NCBI RefSeq assembly: GCF_900634415.1
Contig: NC_041378.1
Coordinates: 20,889,701-20,953,700, forward strand
Source of the DNA: Cottoperca gobio
Taxonomy: Eukaryota > Chordata > Actinopteri > Perciformes > Bovichtidae
Direction: 5' to 3'
DNA: 64,000 nucleotides
The notes beneath the pieces were generated by a model. It was given only the letters and a program-made list of their open reading frames with translations. It was not told the DNA's origin and ran no database searches. Shown one piece after another: positions 22,934-37,246 of this stretch (within the stretch, counting starts at the first letter, position 1; each line of letters begins with the position of its first letter). The position numbers and the translations under genes were made by a program.

Positions 22934-25900
22934 CTTTAAGAAAGTTTGTTCGGGCATGGAGTTTTAAATTATAGCCTAGTAAAATGAAGGAGTGATTTAC
23001 CTTTTTAATTTGTTTTGGAGCACCACCGTAACGTAATGTTATGCAACCTTAGGTTAGTAAAATAAAAAATAAACACCATTTACAATAATGATGAAGAGTA
23101 ATGATCATCACAAACACAGACACAAAGAGTTAGTTTAGAGACCTGCATTTGTTTTGACAGGCTGTTATGATAAGAAGACATTCACACGTAAAAAAACAAA
23201 AACAAAAACACATAAGGCCTATTAATTTTTTTGTCGAGCTCTACAGGCATACATTTAAAATTGTATTTGGGGCTACACTCAAAATGTTCGGGCCGTAACC
23301 TCTGACCAAACCTGACCTTTGTATGCTGTGGGACAAACACAACACTGTTATGTAGCTGTTGAAATGACCTGAAGGAAAAGTTACGTCTAGAGTAAAAAAG
23401 TGTAAGCTAGTTAGCCTAGCTTGCTAGCTTGTTATATATAGAGATATATGGAGAGCCAAGACATCCAGTCAGTAACAACAGAGACTGAATCTCAGATGTC
23501 AGTCAACTACTGCTTTGGGATCTGCCCAGAGGCCTAAAACTTAAACCCCATTTCAAAACCGCACCACATTAAAGTTTATATTTCCTAATACAAAAAGGGA
23601 AGAGAATTCAAGTTTCAGTTTAACTTAATTCGAGTAACGAATATATTTAAAATAACATAAAAACTCCATGAACCTTTTTGAATGGTGTCTATTACTTTTT
23701 GTAATTAAAATGTATTTTCAACTGATATCTGAGTTTTATGACTTATATTATTCTCCTGCACGTAAATGCAATCGTATCAGTGAAATGGCGTTTTAAGATC
23801 TACCATTTCCCAAATGCGTGTGTTTATTTTGGACCTAACACATCTATGTGTGATTTATGAATACAACTTTTCAAGAAGTAAGGCACAGAACTTAACAAAT
23901 ATCATCAATAATGAGTAGTGAGCTGAGAGATGACTAATATAGAATCAGCTAAAAAGGCTCAACCACACAAGACAACCTTTCAATATAACAGGGTCAACAA
24001 AGTTTTAATAGGAGAGTTAGGCATCACACTTCACTTGATTTATGTTTTTTGATGTATATTTGCGTTGTTTACACATGCCAGCAGTCCTAATTTGGTGATA
24101 ATTCAACACTTAACTGTCACTATATGTCACTTCATTTCAGAATAAGCCTATAAAGCAGCGAAGGTGCTGACACGAGAAGAGATATGAGAGGTAGGATTAA
24201 TCATGTGCCACAGAATGTGTATAAGGAGGGACGTAGCTCAGCTAAACTGGAGGGAGAGAGGCAGAGAGAGGGAGGGAGAGAGCAGCGACATGGGCACAAT
24301 GATGGATGAGTTTGGTGTGGATTTACTGCTCTGCCTACCTACGCTCAATTCCACCCTCAACCAGCTGAGGTTGGTACTAAACTAACAGCAGCAAGTCTCA
24401 TCAGCCGTGAGCAGGACAGGTAAACGTCGAAAAAGTCGAAAGCCAAGGTCAGTTAGCTACTTATAGCCACAGACCATTCTATATGTAAGCTTCAGCTAGC
24501 AGTTAGCAATTAGCTTTAGTTCAACCACGGATGGTCTAATCCCGGGGAACTGCAAACTTTGTCTTGTTGCCGTTACACAGGTTAGACCCAGTGCTCCATC
24601 AGCCTGCAGTGAATCCCAGTGCTCAGGTTTTCGCCACCACAGCCTCAAACGGAAGCTCCTCCTGATAGGGTTGCCGACCGCTCTACGCCCCGGAGCAGAG
24701 GAGGAAATAAACAAGAGTTGTTCCCTCTTCTCTGCTGCCCCGAGCCAACATACAAACTATCAAAACGTAACGTTACACGGACTGTACAGCTTACAGTGAC
24801 ACAGTAAACACAGATATCTAAGCTTTATGTGAATTATATTAAATAGCAGTATATATTCTGCATTATACAGGAGTAAAAGATACACAGTTAATATATCAAT
24901 ACTATAAGAGAGAGCTGTAGAACACAATATACAATATAAATAATACATACTCTAAAACTTAGAATACAATAAATATGACAAAATACAACTAAAATATAAA
25001 CAGGTTAATATACTTTTAATAACTGATGATTTTGATGATTGATACATTTTGATTGTATTGAAATACAAAATAAGGTGAAATACTTCGCCCTACTTCTTTG
25101 GAGCAGGTGGCTCTGCACCTTTTAGGTAAAGAGAATCAAAGTGAAGTTACACATGAAGTTGAGCAGGAAGCTCGGCCTGCACACACAATGTGTTCTGTGG
25201 CTCTGGAAGAGCTGTCTAAAGTCGGAAAAATAGGGTTATCCCGGGTTGGGTCTGGAGAATATATGTTTATAACAGAAAGCCTATGTTAGAGCTAAATCAC
25301 TATACTCCTTTAATTTAGCACAAAACCTATATAAATTATAGTATTTGGACAGAGAAATTGTACGTTTTCTGACACTGTATTGCCCCTCATATATCAGTGA
25401 AAGTATGTTGTTTTCGCTACTCAGCAGGAGTGAGAAGTGTGGGATCGTGTGAATTAGAGATAGCAATACATACCCTCTATTCCTCATGACTGCCAGAGGT
25501 GATGTTTTGCTCCAGGATACTTCTTTATGCACACACTCAGATCCAGTATCTATAATACAGAGAGTAATATTCAGACTAAAGCAAATGGAAAGTCGCTGTT
25601 TTTAAATCTATTCTATGAAGAAAACAAAATAACTTTGGTGAGCACATATAGTAGAGAAGATACTTTAATAAAACATTTCTTGCCCTACTAATTTTGAATT
25701 ACAAACCATCACACCATGGAAATGCCTGAACAATCCCACTGACTGATGTTCAGCTCCCAGCCTGGAAAAGGCTCATCCAGTTCCTTGTTTGCATGGCTAA
25801 TTTGATGCAGCTCCTGGCATCCAGTTAGGAGGCTGCATGCTCAATTGATATATACCCACAGATGATAATTCATCTGTGTAAAATTGTCCCTCCTGTCCGT

Positions 25901-26480
25901 TAATTAAAACCGGCCCTCTAAGTGTGTGGATGCTCTGGATAGAGAGGAGTTTTGTACAGTATTAGAATGTCAGAAACCAGTTATGTAAACAGTGACCATC
26001 GCTGTGCAAAAACTTAAAGCATAAAAATCCCTGTCCTCACAGAAAATGTAAAGAATTGAATTTATCTTAACTGTAGAGTTGGAGGAGCAAACCACTACCA
26101 CTGCAAAGGCAGGGGGTCAGTTCCCACTGGGGTCATTTATACTAAAAATGGGCGACAAACACTGTGTTCATTGGAGCCAAGACTGCACTAAAAGAGATAG
26201 AGGCAGAAACAGCTACTAGCCATTGGAGCCTGGCCAATGGATGAGTGAGCCAATATTATCGGCTGAAATCACCTGATCATATAATATCTCTATCAGCGTA
26301 TGTGTCAGATTATAAATGACAAGATACCGCAGCTACAGAATGGTAGAAGATGAAGATATGCGTTAAGCTTAGTGTCTCTGTTACATACTGTACCGAGCAG
26401 AGAGCACTCCCAAGTTACTTTCCCACGCTGTATGTCACACCTCATTACCTTTCTTTTTCAAAATGATTCAAAGTTAACTG
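22934..26480. other. non-coding stretch, nothing firmly recognised
   Basis: AT-rich DNA. The segment 24170-24790 is more GC-rich, with agcagcgacatgggc and ccccggagcagaggagg stretches. It might be part of an old repeat or a promoter-like region, but no domain or splice structure is visible. Confidence 0.45.
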
Positions 26481-26488
26481 AAATAAAA

Positions 26489-27232
<744 letters not shown>

Positions 27233-27463
27233 GGTCCCATGCTCTCCTTTAAGAAAAGGCCTATTAGCACATGCTATGAACGTGGTAAACATTAAACCTG
27301 CTAATCCTCAACATGTTAGCATGTAGCACTGTGTCTACAGTAAGTGCAGCTACAGCTAGCATGGCTGCAGACTCTGAGGGGTGAATTCACAAAGAAGGGA
27401 TTGTGGCCTCTGATGGCTCCATGAAATGTGCATGATTTGAAACTGCAGTCTGCCCCGTCTCAA

Positions 27464-27502
27464 GGGTTAGGGTTAGGGTTACCCTAAACCTAACCCTAAC
27501 CC
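27464..27502. repeat. short inverted telomere-like repeat
   Basis: The left part is gggttagggttagggtt and the right part accctaaacctaaccctaac plus cc. The TTAGGG and CCCTAA units therefore meet head to head and form a hairpin-capable 39-bp unit with one imperfection. Confidence 0.8.
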
Positions 27503-28690
27503 GGTTCAAAATAGCTAATCCTAATACAGGGCAAAAATGCACATAATGACTGGGGAGCTTTGTTAGTTCATTTTTGAAGACACAGCTGTCCTTGCATCCT
27601 GTCACTGACGGAGATGTTTGCATGGCTGTATGTATGTATGTATTTTTGTATGTACAACTTCTTGAAGTTTATGTTTTTTTCCCCCTGGTCTATTCTTAAC
27701 AAAAGCCGGGTCAACCAATCAGCTTGCTTGACTCACAGGCTTGTGCGCACAATTTTGGCTTCAATGCAATCCTCTGCAATATGCGTTTACCCATAATGCC
27801 CTTCTCTGGGTAGGTTTGCAGAGACGTTTGTGTATCTTTCACTCACAAAAAGAGCCCATCTTGTCGGACAACATAGCTGATTAAACATGTTAACAAACAA
27901 ACATCCACAAGAGAAAAATGCACTGCTACAATTTGCTGCGGTCCATAGCTTGGCCTTTACTTGTCTAACATGTACACAGGCCCACCTACCCAGAGGCTAA
28001 CAGAAAAAGATATTTCCTCAAATACTTTTATTTATCTTCCTTTTAATGTTAAAAAACTATTTACGATAAATTACTAAGAGCTCAATTTAAAGTATCCTTA
28101 TATAGAAATGTTTGTTATTTATATATGTAGGCTACGGAAGAAAACACTGTTGGCAAACCCTCAAATGAGCAGATGTCCAGGAGGACTATGAGCACTTTAA
28201 TACCGTAAAAGTGTGACTGCATCGGGAGGAAATCCAGTAAATCACACATGATAGGGTCAAACAAAAGGCAGTGAACCTGAGCTGTTCCCTGATATCACTG
28301 CCACAGTGTGGAGATTACCACTCCTGCAAGACAAGAGACTCTGCCAATCATAACCATGCTTACACATTGTAGTGATGGGAATGTTTTTGCCAAGCCTTGC
28401 AGAACAAATATTCATTTACTTTATGCAAATATGCACAAGAGTAAATTCATTCTAATTATTAAAATGAGACAGCTCTGTGTGCAACAGATTGTTCTGCTGG
28501 TGAATCGGCAGCGTCTTACACCTCCTTTCTAATTAGTAACAGCAACATTGTACTTGTACTTGATGAAACACAAGAGAACTGGGAGAGAGCAGGATTCCCT
28601 ATGTCTGGTACACAATGTGAGTCAAAAGGGCAAGCATCTTTCCACTTCCTCTCATGCAGTGTTGACTTCTGGCTCTCTCTCTTTTCATCC
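27503..28690. other. non-coding stretch, nothing recognised
   Basis: No repeat family, exon or microsatellite of note beyond a short (GTAT)n at about 27630-27645. Confidence 0.45.
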
Positions 28691-28692
28691 TC

Positions 28693-28693
<1 letters not shown>

Positions 28694-28743
<50 letters not shown>
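28694..28743. repeat. (CT)n tract at the outer edge of the left duplication arm
   Basis: About 24 CT units running directly into ctgatatgtttatc, the first unique sequence of the left arm. Confidence 0.95.
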
Positions 28744-28746
<3 letters not shown>

Positions 28747-28911
28747 GATATGTTTATCATGAATGATTACAGCATGATCAGTTAATGGATAAGAAAAAGA
28801 CTCAAAACAACAGTGAATGTATCTTCTAACAAGTATCATGTGTGTGTCACAGCCTGATATATCGTCGTGTTCTGTCACATAGAGCCCCATTGTTGCACTA
28901 GCTGACATGTT

Positions 28912-28950
<39 letters not shown>

Positions 28951-29560
28951 ACGTACTGCTGCCACAAATACTCACTAGATCACCAAGTGTGTATTAAGGA
29001 ATGGAAGGAAATAGTCCCCCACGTATATTTGACCCATTTGAGTGGGAGTCACACAACGTCACTTTCATTAATTGAAAATTAAATGTAACGTTAGGTCAAG
29101 ATGAAAAATAGGGAATTTGTGGTAGATATTCATTTAAGTTTAAGTATATAAAAACATTTTTTAAACTGCAATGAAAGTAAATGTAGGTCAGTAAGAGATT
29201 CATAACGTCAGTGATTGGAGAGATTCCAGATTGTCCTGATGTAGTTGTAGGCCTTCTCATGGTTCAGTTAGCTAACATCATCCCTCTGTCTCTTTCTCTT
29301 CCACCCAATCGTTCCTGTCTCTACCTGCTCTCACATTATTCTGAGCCACGCTTAATGTGTAGAGTCCTCCTGTCCGTCACTGAGAGATCAAGCCTGCATG
29401 TGGTGCTATTCTTTGATGAAACCAGCAAGTCTAACCCATTAATAATTACAATCAGGCACACAAGGACATCTGTTTCCTGGGGCTGTATCAGTGCTTACAC
29501 AGTAACCTGATGCAAGAGGGCTAAAAGTGGACTTGTGGTGACACTGCAGTTTTTCACATA
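28742..29560 (+). repeat. inverted duplication, left arm
   Basis: This sequence reappears as its reverse complement at 35217-36085 with only scattered differences (for example cacgctta against catgctta, cgtcactt against cgtcaatt) and a shorter CA tract (28914-28946). It is bounded by (CT)n on both sides, 28694-28743 and 29561-29718. I see no gene in it. The spacer to the right arm is about 5.7 kb and contains LINE copy 2. Confidence 0.9.
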
Positions 29561-31215
<1,655 letters not shown>

Positions 31216-31218
31216 AGT

Positions 31219-31479
31219 TTTTATATAGCGCTTTTCTAATCTTTGCGATCACTCAAAGCGCTTTACAACACATGTCACCTTTCACCAATTCACACACATT
31301 CATTAGCTTGTCAGTAGTGATAACCATTTTCACACACGGTTGTCCATTCGGAGCAATTTGGGGTTCAGTATCTTGCACAAGGATACTTCGACATGTTGAA
31401 TGCAGGGGCTGGGGATCGAACAACCCCAACCGCCCTCCGACCACTGAACGACCACTCTACCTCTTGAGCCACAGCCGTA
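31219..31479 (-). mobile_element. tRNA-derived SINE with V-SINE-like core and L2-like tail
   Basis: On the minus strand the element starts with a tRNA-like head: A-box ggctcaagaggtagagtgg and B-box ggttgttcgatcc, the latter the complement of 31413-31425. A central block around 31365-31395 then reads cttgtgcaagatactgaacc, matching the conserved core shared by V-SINE-type fish elements. The 3' end reads gtaaagcgctttgagtg and aaaagcgctatata, as in L2-type LINE tails that supply the mobilising enzyme. Family names are from memory. I found no convincing TSD. Confidence 0.75.
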
Positions 31480-32410
31480 TAAATGCTTTTATCCTTAGAC
31501 GTGTTCGTACAATCTGTACAAAGTAGTTTCTTTGAAGCACACAGAACCCTTGACCTATCCAACCACTTCTAATCCAGACAAATCACTAATCTAATAGTGA
31601 GTCAACCTATTGCAGTGAATCTGAGCTTTTAAGGCTATTCAGTCTACATTCAGCAGATGGAGCTCTCTCAGATCACATCACCAGTATTAATCATCAGGTT
31701 TACCAGTCAACACAAACAGGATGGTAACCTGGTACGTATCATTTATAAACCACTCAACTGGGAAAAGGTCAAAGGTCATCAACCAGGAGTCAGTGAAAAG
31801 AGATCATGGGAGACATTCACGTTCAATGACAAAGATCATCCTTAAAGTGAGATTTCCTCATATGATGTACATTTACAGTAAGTGATTGTGCATATCTGGG
31901 ATTGCACTGTTATAATGCTGACAGGCATCTCTCACAGAAAGAAAAAAAACAATAAAGAAATGAGGGCGGACAAAGATGTATTGTATATTTAATCTCACAA
32001 TTACTTCTCCATATTCCAAGCAAAAAATAGCTCTCGAGTTGAAAGATGACAGGATTATAAGTAGGCAAAGTCTCTTCCCAAAGTTCTTGAAAGTTTATTT
32101 AATAAAAGTCACTTCTGGAGTCAAACTCCTTCCCAAGAACTCCGAAACAATCCCCTGTGTTAATGTGTCCACAATGTCCCCTGCTGCTCTCCTAGTTGTG
32201 TTTGTTAATTAGTTTGGATGTCTTTTGTGGGGCTATAGCAGTCAAATAATTAACAATGACAAATAGCTTTCATGTCCACCAGCGCTTATCCCACCTCCAC
32301 AGCTGTGGGGATCTCGCTCTTCTGCAACCTGATTTTATCAGGCCACAGGAGCCAAACCAAAACTGCTAATGCATTAATTTATAACATGGCCTGGCATTAG
32401 GCTGAGACAG
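31480..32410. other. non-coding stretch, nothing recognised
   Basis: No recognisable exon or repeat. It ends in a GA-rich tract (32414-32444) that forms the 3' flank of LINE copy 2. Confidence 0.45.
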
Positions 32411-32543
32411 CCAAGAGAGATAGAGGGAGAGGGAGAGAGAGAGATTCTTTTTTGATTTTTCAAAAAACACTTTATTTACAAAACAATTCTAACTTCACAA
32501 ACAGTTTACAAATAAAGTGCAAAGAAAATCCATTTCTGTTTTA

Positions 32544-32548
<5 letters not shown>

Positions 32549-32608
<60 letters not shown>

Positions 32609-32610
32609 GT
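32549..32610. repeat. (TA)n tract in the 3' UTR of LINE copy 2
   Basis: About 30 TA units. Copy 1 has only a short tatatatttttata-like segment at the matching place, so this tract expanded within copy 2. Confidence 0.9.
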
Positions 32611-32907
32611 ATATATTTGTTCTTCATCCAATAAAAAACAATGAAACAATTAATATCCTTGAAGCACCAACCCTGTTTAAAAGTCTCTAAATCATCACTG
32701 TGTTTAAAAAATCTGAACTCCAGCCAGATGTTACAGAGCCAGACTGAATGGGCCTCCTGCCCTTCTCTGTTTTCTATTGTGATCTTCCTGCTTATGTATA
32801 TGGACATTTTGGCTTCTCCTGAGAGGAAGTTTAGGAGTTGCCATGTTTCTTTGTTATCTTTTTTGTAGGCAGCTCCCATGATAAAAACACTCTCAGTAAA
32901 AACTACG

Positions 32908-33335
32908 CAGGGAGCATGTGAGACGCCCGCAGGGCATGTTCTAAGAATAGCACTAGTCACCATGATGCTCTGTCTAAAATTTGTATTTAATTGTTTTGCT
33001 GTTTAAAAAATCAATAACACTTGAATTATTCTTTATTTTAAAATGACAATATTGAATATAGAATTAAAAAAACAAAAAAAAATGATGTATACTCTGTACC
33101 CAGTCTGGGGTCAGAGTTCAATTCCACGCGCAAGCTAAATCTCCATTTCCCTTTTCGCTGAGACAAGATAGCGGGAGCAGCTACGATGGGGCGCTAGGTG
33201 ATGATGACAATGATTGGGAGGAAGAATTCTTTTTTACAACAGTGAAAGAAAAGTGTGTATATCTCGTTTGCGGGGTACTGCAAAGCGCCACATTGTGGAG
33301 ACACTTCGGTACGTGTCACAGAAGCTGCCATGCTG
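32908..33335. other. unassigned block replacing part of LINE copy 2
   Basis: On both sides the sequence aligns with copy 1 (up to the ADPADP codons on one side, from the FTESVFIM region on the other). This block has no counterpart there, while the roughly 450 bp of ORF2 expected between those points is missing. Its ends do not show clear inverted repeats or a TSD. It contains an AT-rich half and a more GC-balanced half. Origin unknown. Confidence 0.6.
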
Positions 33336-35118
33336 GGTCCGCTGGGTCTGGATCAGCCTCTCTCTGGCTGTATTTGGTGAGGAGGCTCCTCTCTTCTCCA
33401 GTAAGCCTCTGGCTCCAGAGCTGCAAGATCCTTTGAGTCACCCGGACAGAGTTCAGACCCAGCAGAGAGCCCAGGGCCCGGGCATCACTCATCACCGGCC
33501 CCACTGCATCTACCAGCTGCTGCAGGCATAGGGTCTTGGACCTGCACAGAGCCACCATCAGGCCGGGTGTGACGCTGCTGCTGATGTCCAGCATGGCTCT
33601 GTGGATCAGTGGCTCCTTCAACAACCAGTGCAGAGAATCAGACTTTGGGCACCTTTCTCCACACCAAATCAGCTGGACCTGTAAGATATATTTGTAAAAA
33701 CTGGAGTCTAAACGTGGCTGTTCGACTAGCCAGGTGAACTATCCTCTCTGGATAAAAACAGCACCCATTGTGGTACAAAATAAATCCACCATTTCTTTCT
33801 GTATTTTGGTAAAGGCCATGTCAGACGGTGCCACAGTTGGGATGCCACAAGGTTGTTTAAAACCAAAACCCTACCTTTAAAAGAAATCTGAGGGAGCAGC
33901 GATTTCCACTTGGAAAGCTTTCCCTCAATCTTTTCAGTGACATTTTCCCGGTTCTTCTGGACTATATTTTCTTTACCTAAAAACACACCTAGATATTTAA
34001 AACCGTCCTTTCTCCAGGTGAGGCTCTGGGGAAGAACTGGGAGACCGCCAGTTCTGCATCCCTCTGGCTTCTAACAATAATGTAATCCGCGTATGCCGAT
34101 AAAACAATATTGCCATTAAAACCAGGTAAAAACAAACCTTGCAAATTGGAGCGTATTTTTCAGAGGATTTCAATATATCCACGATCTCCTGTGAACTCAC
34201 TAATTATTTCTAATTCCAACCTGGCTGAGGAAATACTATTATCTCGGTGGTGAGACCACGTATATTGTCTATCATCTGCGTGCATCCTTCTCCACACATC
34301 CACCAGACCATGGGAGTGGACCAGCTGCCTCAGAGCATTCTGGGACGCAGGATGCGGCTCTGCATGATTGCGATCTAAAGATGCATTTTCTGTGCAGTTA
34401 GAATCCCCTCCCAAGAATAAAACATCCTCCGAGGCACAGCCATTTAAAACATCATTAACTTTTGTAAATACAGCTCTGCACCGATTGTTGGAGTGTACAC
34501 ATTTATAAAAACAGCTGTAAAAAGGTCAAAAGCAACCTCCCCTCGATAAAATGCTCGACCTCCAGTGAGACTGGAGTAAAAGACTTGGAGAAGAGAAAGC
34601 CCACTCCTCCACTGAGAGAAGTGTTGTGGCTTAAAATGACTTCCTCTTCCCACTCTCTCCTTGCGGGCAGGGCCAGTGGCAACACCTGCACAAACAAATA
34701 GTTCACCACGATACCTGTTCCGATAACGCGGTTCACCTTCTCCACCTGGTCCAGGAAGATGACAACGGCGCTGTTAATCCGCGCCAGTGATTTTACACTG
34801 CCGTGCCCAACCTTTTCTGCCACAGCTAAACCTATATCTTCTACGCTACACGGGAAGCGGGCTGAAAATGTTATGCCGTGCATCCTTGTGAGCTTGGTGA
34901 ATTCTCCATTTACCATGGCGTCAGACGCCGACCGGCGAGACACCGGAAAGAGAAAACCCCACACACATCAAAAACCACACCCAAATGCACCAAAAGTCAA
35001 CTAAATCAAACTATCACCAATAAATTAAATCCCATTACAAAACAAAAATATCAAAAAGAATGAAATCGAAAAACCCACGCTCAGTGTCTCACTCACACAC
35101 AAACTCCCAACATGCACC

Positions 35119-35120
<2 letters not shown>

Positions 35121-35216
<96 letters not shown>
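35121..35216. repeat. (GA)n tract between LINE copy 2 and right duplication arm
   Basis: On the LINE sense strand this is (CT)n immediately upstream of the element. It also corresponds to the (CT)n at 29561-29718 beside the left arm. Confidence 0.97.
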
Positions 35217-35848
35217 GTTATGTGAAAAACTGCAGTGTCACCACAAGTCCACTTTTAGCCCTCTTGCATCAGGTTACTGTGTAAGCACTGATACAGCCCC
35301 AGGAAACAGATGTCCTTGTGTGCCTGATTGTAATTATTAATGGGTTAGACTTGCTGGTTTCATCAAAGAATAGCACCACATGCAGGCTTGATCTCTCAGT
35401 GACGGACAGGAGGACTCTACACATTAAGCATGGCTCAGAATAATGTGAGAGCAGGTAGAGACAGGAACGATTGGGTGGAAGAGAAAGAGACAGAGGGATG
35501 ATGTTAGCTAACTGAACCATGAGAAGGCCTACAACTACATCAGGACAATCTGGAATCTCTCCAATCACTGACGTTATGAATCTCTTACTGACCTACATTT
35601 ACTTTCATTGCAGTTTAAAAAATGTTTTTATATACTTAAACTTAAATGAATATCTACCACAAATTCCCTATTTTTCATCTTGACCTAACGTTACATTTAA
35701 TTTTCAATTAATGAAATTGACGTTGTGTGACTCCCACTCAAATGGGTCAAATATACGTGGGGGACTATTTCCTTCCATTCCTTAATACACACTTGGTGAT
35801 CTAGTGAGTATTTGTGGCAGCAGTACGTTGTATGCGTGTGTGTGTGTG

Positions 35849-35895
<47 letters not shown>

Positions 35896-36085
35896 GTGTG
35901 TGTGTGTGTGTGTGGAACATGTCAGCTAGTGCAACAATGGGGCTCTATGTGACAGAACACGACGATATATCAGGCTGTGACACACACATGATACTTGTTA
36001 GAAGATACATTCACTGTTGTTTTGAGTCTTTTTCTTATCCATTAACTGATCATGCTGTAATCATTCATGATAAACATATCAGGAG
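35217..36085 (-). repeat. inverted duplication, right arm
   Basis: Reverse complement of 28742-29560 at very high identity. Longer by about 50 bp, mainly because its (TG)n tract at 35832-35914 is expanded and interrupted by ta. The outer edge (aggag then tgagtttacatg) is ordinary sequence, unlike the left arm whose outer edge is (CT)n. This copy therefore looks like the ancestral location. Confidence 0.9.
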
Positions 36086-36795
36086 TGAGTTTACATGAGA
36101 AATGCACTGATTCTTTGAAAAAGGTATTTTCATTGCACTAATCATTTTAGAGGTAAATGGGAAAATTCTTGTTTTGAGTTAAGCAGCCTTACCTATAACC
36201 TTCACTTTGAATCTCCAACAGAGTATCCTACATTTATTACAAAATTACAAAATCGTGATTAGTGTAATGTAATTAATCTTTAGGACGTTTTGGAATGTAT
36301 GCCATTTGCTGTAGGCCATAAGGAAGTTATAGGAACAACAAGAATGATAGAAAACAGAAAAAATGTCAGAAAAGCAAAGTTAAATGTGAAGCCTAAACAT
36401 AGGAGATCTCTGCAGTCTTTGCAGACTCTTCTTCGCTCAGCCATTGTACGGTAGACAACTCATTAACATAAGTGTAACTTGATAAATTGAGGTTAAAGAG
36501 GAAAACAATAAAAATCCTGCCTCTGGGTGAAAAGCCACATACTGTATGTTTAAAAAGGAAAGATAATCACCTCAAACTCCAACAGAAACTAATGAAACCT
36601 CCTGTATATGCCCTATGTCAGTTCAAGTGTAATGTATCTCAAAAACATCAGCATTTCTGTTTATTGGTTTATCAGGATATGCCAATGTCTTATTTCCCAT
36701 TATGAACAACTAGAAACCTGAAGAGCAAACATTTATCACACTGGCTCCTCAGCACATCCTGGCTTGTTGCTAATGGTCTCACTCTTTTGGTAACC
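36086..36795. other. non-coding stretch, nothing recognised
   Basis: AT-rich. A 72-codon frame at 36487-36705 is zinc-finger-like only by a chance GEKPHTVCLKRK string and has no C2H2 spacing. Confidence 0.45.
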
Positions 36796-36803
36796 CCCTA
36801 GAA

Positions 36804-37238
36804 CAGGGGTGTCAAACATGCGGCCCGGGGGCCAAAACCGGCCCGCCAGATGGTCCAATCCGGCCCGCGGGATGACTTTGCAAAGTGTAAAAATTAGTTG
36901 ATTATTGTTCAGTTCCAGATACCTGTGACGAAATGTGTTGTGCCTTTGTAGATACACTGTGATCTGTAAGTTGTAATGCACATGTGTAAATGATAAACTA
37001 ACACTATTGTTGAAATTGCACCTTTTTTTCTTAAGAAATTTCAGGTTGTTCATAATGTTTTGTAAAAAGATTACATTTGAACATTTTCAGAATGTACTTG
37101 TACTTGTTTGCACTAAAACGAAGGGAAACATTTGGAGTTATTTATAGGTTATTATGCTGTGATTTTACTGGTCCGGCCCACTTGATATCAAATTGTGCTG
37201 TATGTGGCCCTTGAACTAAAATGAGTTTGACACCCCTG
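36804..37238. mobile_element. hAT-type MITE, copy 2
   Basis: A 435-bp element with near-perfect inverted ends: caggggtgtcaaac at the left and gtttgacacccctg at the right. It is homologous throughout to 6533-6948 and keeps the GC-rich segment that copy 1 lost. Flanking octamers ccctagaa (36796-36803) and ctctaaag (37239-37246) agree at only 5 of 8 positions. Both resemble the nTCTAGAn target often used by hAT elements, so the TSD has probably decayed. Confidence 0.85.
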
Positions 37239-37246
37239 CTCTAAAG

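Larger units (their letters stand above)
32445..35120 (-). mobile_element. Tx1-type LINE inserted in (CT)n, copy 2, internally deleted
   Basis: Minus-strand copy of the element at 17965-22877. The 5' end (plus 35117-35120) reads gtgcatgttgggag next to (CT)n, the same start as copy 1, and the 5' UTR aligns for about 150 bp. It keeps the ORF1 N-terminal domain (VNGEFTKLTRMHGITFSA to LPLALPA, 34917 to about 34675). It then jumps into ORF2 endonuclease (EEVILSHNTSLSGGVGFLFS; GGDSNCTENA near 34410). Another deletion joins the end of the endonuclease to a short RT piece where YADD reads YADY (34090-34110). Later ORF2 follows (LPKYRKKWWIYF, 34020-33726; LKEPLIHRAMLDIS, 33624-33340). A 428-bp unrelated block (32908-33335) replaces part of ORF2 before the C-terminal end resumes (VVFTESVFIMGAAYKKDN). 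It ends gtaaataaagtgttttttg and an A-rich tail against CT repeats. Inactive. Confidence 0.9.

Noticed and set aside
27464..27502. Evidence of an ancestral chromosome fusion
   Set aside because: Only about three telomeric units per side and no degenerate subtelomeric flanks. A fusion claim would need far longer arrays.
28516..28965. A 149-codon minus-strand frame repeated at 35814-36098
   Set aside because: The duplication is of DNA, including non-coding parts. The frame crosses (CA)n and (CT)n tracts and has no domain.
29211..29510. A 99-codon frame present in both duplication arms
   Set aside because: Identity between the arms covers non-coding parts equally, so preservation reflects a recent duplication and not selection. 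No domain is recognised.
36487..36705. Possible zinc-finger fragment (GEKPHTVC)
   Set aside because: No C2H2 spacing follows and no second finger exists. It is a chance match to a linker-like string.
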